Assembly: GCA_039182965.1 (NCBI GenBank)
Contig: JBCDBW010000001.1
Span: 1 to 64,000 of the forward strand
DNA from: JBCDBW01 sp039182965
Lineage (GTDB): Bacteria; Verrucomicrobiota; Verrucomicrobiia; Verrucomicrobiales; DEV007
DNA: 64,000 nucleotides
Reading direction: 5' to 3'
Both the position numbers and the translations under genes were made by a program. Of the stretch, positions 61,962-64,000 are shown piece after piece (positions within the stretch are counted from its first letter, which is position 1; every line of letters begins with the position of its first letter). A model generated the notes under the pieces. That model did not search any database and was not told the origin of the DNA. It saw only the letters and a program-made list of their open reading frames with translations.

Positions 61962-63263
61962 ATGGTATCGTGTTTGATTGTGACCGTGTGTAAAAGGCCA
62001 TGGATCGCGGGTATCTGCGCTGGAGTGATGTTCCTATCCGTCGGTTCTGTGGTTGCGAAGACTGACGGCACCGGCGATAGCCGGATGTGGACAAGCGCGG
62101 ATGGTAAGACGGTGGAAGGAAGGCTTTTGGCCTCAGAGGGGGATGAGGTGACGTTGTCGACAGATCGGGGGGAATTCACCCTGCCGCTTTCTCGTTTGAG
62201 TGAAGCGGATCAAGCATTTGTGAACGAGTGGAAAGAGGCACTTAATGACAGTGTTGACGACTCGATGGATCCCGATTTGGCTGCGAAGGAACGCTCCAAC
62301 AAGGGATCGGAGTTTTTGACGGATCCTTTGGATGAGCTGGAGTTGGGGGTGTGGCCGAAGTTCGTCGTGGCGGACTTTGATGTGGATGAGATTGAGGTGG
62401 TGAAAGAGGATGAAGCGGGGCGGGAGTATATTTATCGGAGTCCGCACTTTGAGTTTCTGAGTCCGGAGAAGCTTTCGACGAGTGTGGTTCGGGAATTCGC
62501 GCGGATATTTGAAGCGACCTATGAGTTTGCTCGCGCGATTCCGATTGGGTTGAATCCGCAGCCTTGGAAAGGCGGGTTTTACCAGACGAAGTTGTATGGA
62601 TCCGATCGGGCCTACTACGAGGACGGCGGGATGTCTGGGTCGGGGGGGATGTTCTCATACAGTTGGCGAGGGCGAGAGATTGTCAGCGGGATCATCAAAG
62701 TGCCGTTGTCGAACCTTGGAGTTGAGAATACCGGTCGGAGGTGGATTGTGGATCAAAGCAAGCGGAGCGACACCCTCACGCACGAGATCGCTCATCAGAT
62801 GACGGGTGTGTGGCTGCCGATTTTGCCGGTATGGTTTACAGAGGGGTTAGCTGAGACCATTTCGACCCAGCGATATGACAATGGTCGGTTTACCTTGACC
62901 TCAATGGATCGGGGTATCCGGGAAGATGTGACGAAGCGAAGCGGTGACGACCGGGAGTTTTCGATGTTGGGCTTGGAGAAGCTGATGAATATCACGTCGA
63001 AGGAGTGGGCTGAGGATTTGGCTGGCGGTGTCGGGGGGCGAGTAAACTACCCGTCGGCGAACGTGCTTTTTTATTTTTTTGCGAGGCTGGATAGAGATGC
63101 CAAGGGCACGAATCTGGTGAATTATATGCGGGCCTTGGCGGAGGGCGAAGATGAGATGAAGGCAAGGCGGGAGATCTTGATGGGGGACCGGTCCTATGAG
63201 CAACTGGAAGAGGATTTGGCCAAGGCTTGGCGGAGTGAGGGACTCCAAATCACGTATCAATAG
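61962..63263 (+). CDS. Secreted SHD1-domain zinc peptidase-like protein
   Basis: A 433-residue protein. A hydrophobic signal (about 10-32) is followed by an SHD1-type beta region (about 40-85: WTSADGKTVEGRLLASEGDEVTL, LPLSRLSEADQAFV). The C-terminal half carries HEIAHQMTG (HExxH zinc site, near residue 274) and the downstream WFTEGLAET, whose glutamate is the likely third ligand, as in DUF1570/peptidase MA-like proteins. It may cut proteins in the envelope. The start at 61962 gives a clean signal; the longer frame from 61851 adds 37 residues. Confidence 0.75.
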   Translation: MVSCLIVTVCKRPWIAGICAGVMFLSVGSVVAKTDGTGDSRMWTSADGKTVEGRLLASEGDEVTLSTDRGEFTLPLSRLSEADQAFVNEWKEALNDSVDDSMDPDLAAKERSNKGSEFLTDPLDELELGVWPKFVVADFDVDEIEVVKEDEAGREYIYRSPHFEFLSPEKLSTSVVREFARIFEATYEFARAIPIGLNPQPWKGGFYQTKLYGSDRAYYEDGGMSGSGGMFSYSWRGREIVSGIIKVPLSNLGVENTGRRWIVDQSKRSDTLTHEIAHQMTGVWLPILPVWFTEGLAETISTQRYDNGRFTLTSMDRGIREDVTKRSGDDREFSMLGLEKLMNITSKEWAEDLAGGVGGRVNYPSANVLFYFFARLDRDAKGTNLVNYMRALAEGEDEMKARREILMGDRSYEQLEEDLAKAWRSEGLQITYQ

Positions 63264-63321
63264 GCGTGGTTCAATGCGGGCACAATAGTTCGGGATTGCC
63301 AATTTGACGGGGATTTATAGA

Positions 63322-64000
63322 GTGAGCGGCGTGGAATTTGACAAGCTGGCGCAGTCGTTACCGGCCCGTCGACACCGGCTTTTGCCGGTCTTGGGTCTTA
63401 GTTTGAGTTTATTGGCAGGATGTATGACGACACCAAGTGGTCAGGGACCCAGCGGAGATGCTTACCTGGTGGTAGAGGTGAACACCGGGAAGATTTTGGC
63501 GGCGCAAAACGGGAACCAGCGGCGGCAGGTGGCAAGTCTCACGAAGATTGCGGCGGTGACGGTGGTTTTGGATTGGGCGAAGCTGACGAACGTCGATTTG
63601 GGGCAATATATATCCGTCCCGTACACGGTGACGCAGCTGGGAGGGGCTAATCCATTGCAACTGCAGCCGGGTGATGAGATTACGATTCGAGATGCCATAT
63701 ACAGCTCAATCATGGGATCCGACAATGCTTCTGCGGAGACCTTAGCATCTCATGTGGGGCTTGATCTCCTTCGACGCCAGGGTGGTGCGGGTTCGCCTGT
63801 GGACGCTTTTGTAAAGGAAATGAATGCGTTGGCAGCGGGTCACGGTTGTCGCAACACCCGCTTTACCAATGCACATGGGTTGGATCATTTCGGGAAGGTT
63901 CCATACTCCACGGCGGCGGACATGGCGAGACTGACCATCTATGCATTACAAAAGCCATCGTTCACTTTTTACACCTCGCAAAAGACACGTCGGATCTCGT
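63322..64000 (+). CDS. D-alanyl-D-alanine carboxypeptidase lipoprotein, 3' end missing
   Basis: The 5' part (226 residues) of a serine-type D,D-peptidase (S11 family), cut by the window end. A signal with lipobox LAGC (cysteine near residue 34) is followed by YLVVEVNTGKILAAQN. The catalytic SxxK is SLTK (about 72-75), and the SxN motif is SDN (about 133-135), with MGSDNASAETLASHV typical. The KTG motif would lie beyond the window. It trims peptidoglycan stem peptides. The start is GTG 63322. Confidence 0.85.
   Translation, partial: MSGVEFDKLAQSLPARRHRLLPVLGLSLSLLAGCMTTPSGQGPSGDAYLVVEVNTGKILAAQNGNQRRQVASLTKIAAVTVVLDWAKLTNVDLGQYISVPYTVTQLGGANPLQLQPGDEITIRDAIYSSIMGSDNASAETLASHVGLDLLRRQGGAGSPVDAFVKEMNALAAGHGCRNTRFTNAHGLDHFGKVPYSTAADMARLTIYALQKPSFTFYTSQKTRRIS

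Overview
The window looks like a chromosomal segment of a Verrucomicrobiota (PVC group) bacterium. The inference rests on a planctomycete-type cytochrome domain fused to a DUF2231 membrane region and leucine-rich repeats, an SHD1-type domain on a secreted peptidase, a PEP-CTERM protein, a long (641 aa) PurF, System II cytochrome c maturation, and paired PQQ-like beta-propeller proteins. No rRNA, tRNA or CRISPR array was recognised.

Region 1 (1 to about 6.2 kb) is accessory DNA. Four related, imperfectly palindromic sites of 58-127 bp, each ending in GACGTT or AACGTT, alternate with small unrelated genes: a macro-domain protein, a truncated DUF4272 gene, a methyltransferase, a FitA/VapC-like toxin-antitoxin pair, a CCPF-motif protein and a small hypothetical. 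This is the layout of an integron gene-cassette array, with the sites as attC. No integrase lies in the window. An IS110-family element and an IS30 remnant interrupt the array.

Region 2 (6.2-28 kb) holds small conserved proteins and lipoproteins, an AI-2E-family permease, and a ribose/galactose-type ABC importer (substrate-binding lipoprotein, ATPase, permease). It continues with a cytochrome c block (cytochrome-domain/LRR protein, lipoprotein, ResB, CcsA) and a family 2 glycosyltransferase. A minus-strand group follows: cyclic-nucleotide-fold protein, LRR lipoprotein, PhoD-like phosphatase, DsbD-like reductase and a CDGSH iron-sulfur protein.

Region 3 (28-44.8 kb) is a nucleotide-synthesis block. 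pyrD points left. To its right, on the plus strand, come a PurS-like ORF, purL, purQ, purM, purF, purD, pyrR, pyrB, pyrC, pyrF, pyrE, guaB and guaA, many overlapping by 1-31 nt. Most steps of purine, pyrimidine and GMP synthesis are gathered in one co-directional run.

Region 4 (44.8-64 kb) has a Nudix hydrolase, a pseudopilin, a two-component system, an STN-like lipoprotein and an AvtA-like aminotransferase. It then has a seven-gene plus-strand run: a Tat-exported and a Sec-exported beta-propeller protein, DUF3311 plus a sodium:solute symporter, a short LuxE/PaaK-like adenylating enzyme, an aldehyde dehydrogenase-fold reductase and an iron alcohol dehydrogenase. I read this run as an uptake and acid/aldehyde/alcohol interconversion pathway whose substrate cannot be named from sequence. 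The window ends with a CxxC-rich protein, a PEP-CTERM protein with internal repeats, an SHD1/HExxH peptidase and the 5' part of a D,D-carboxypeptidase lipoprotein.
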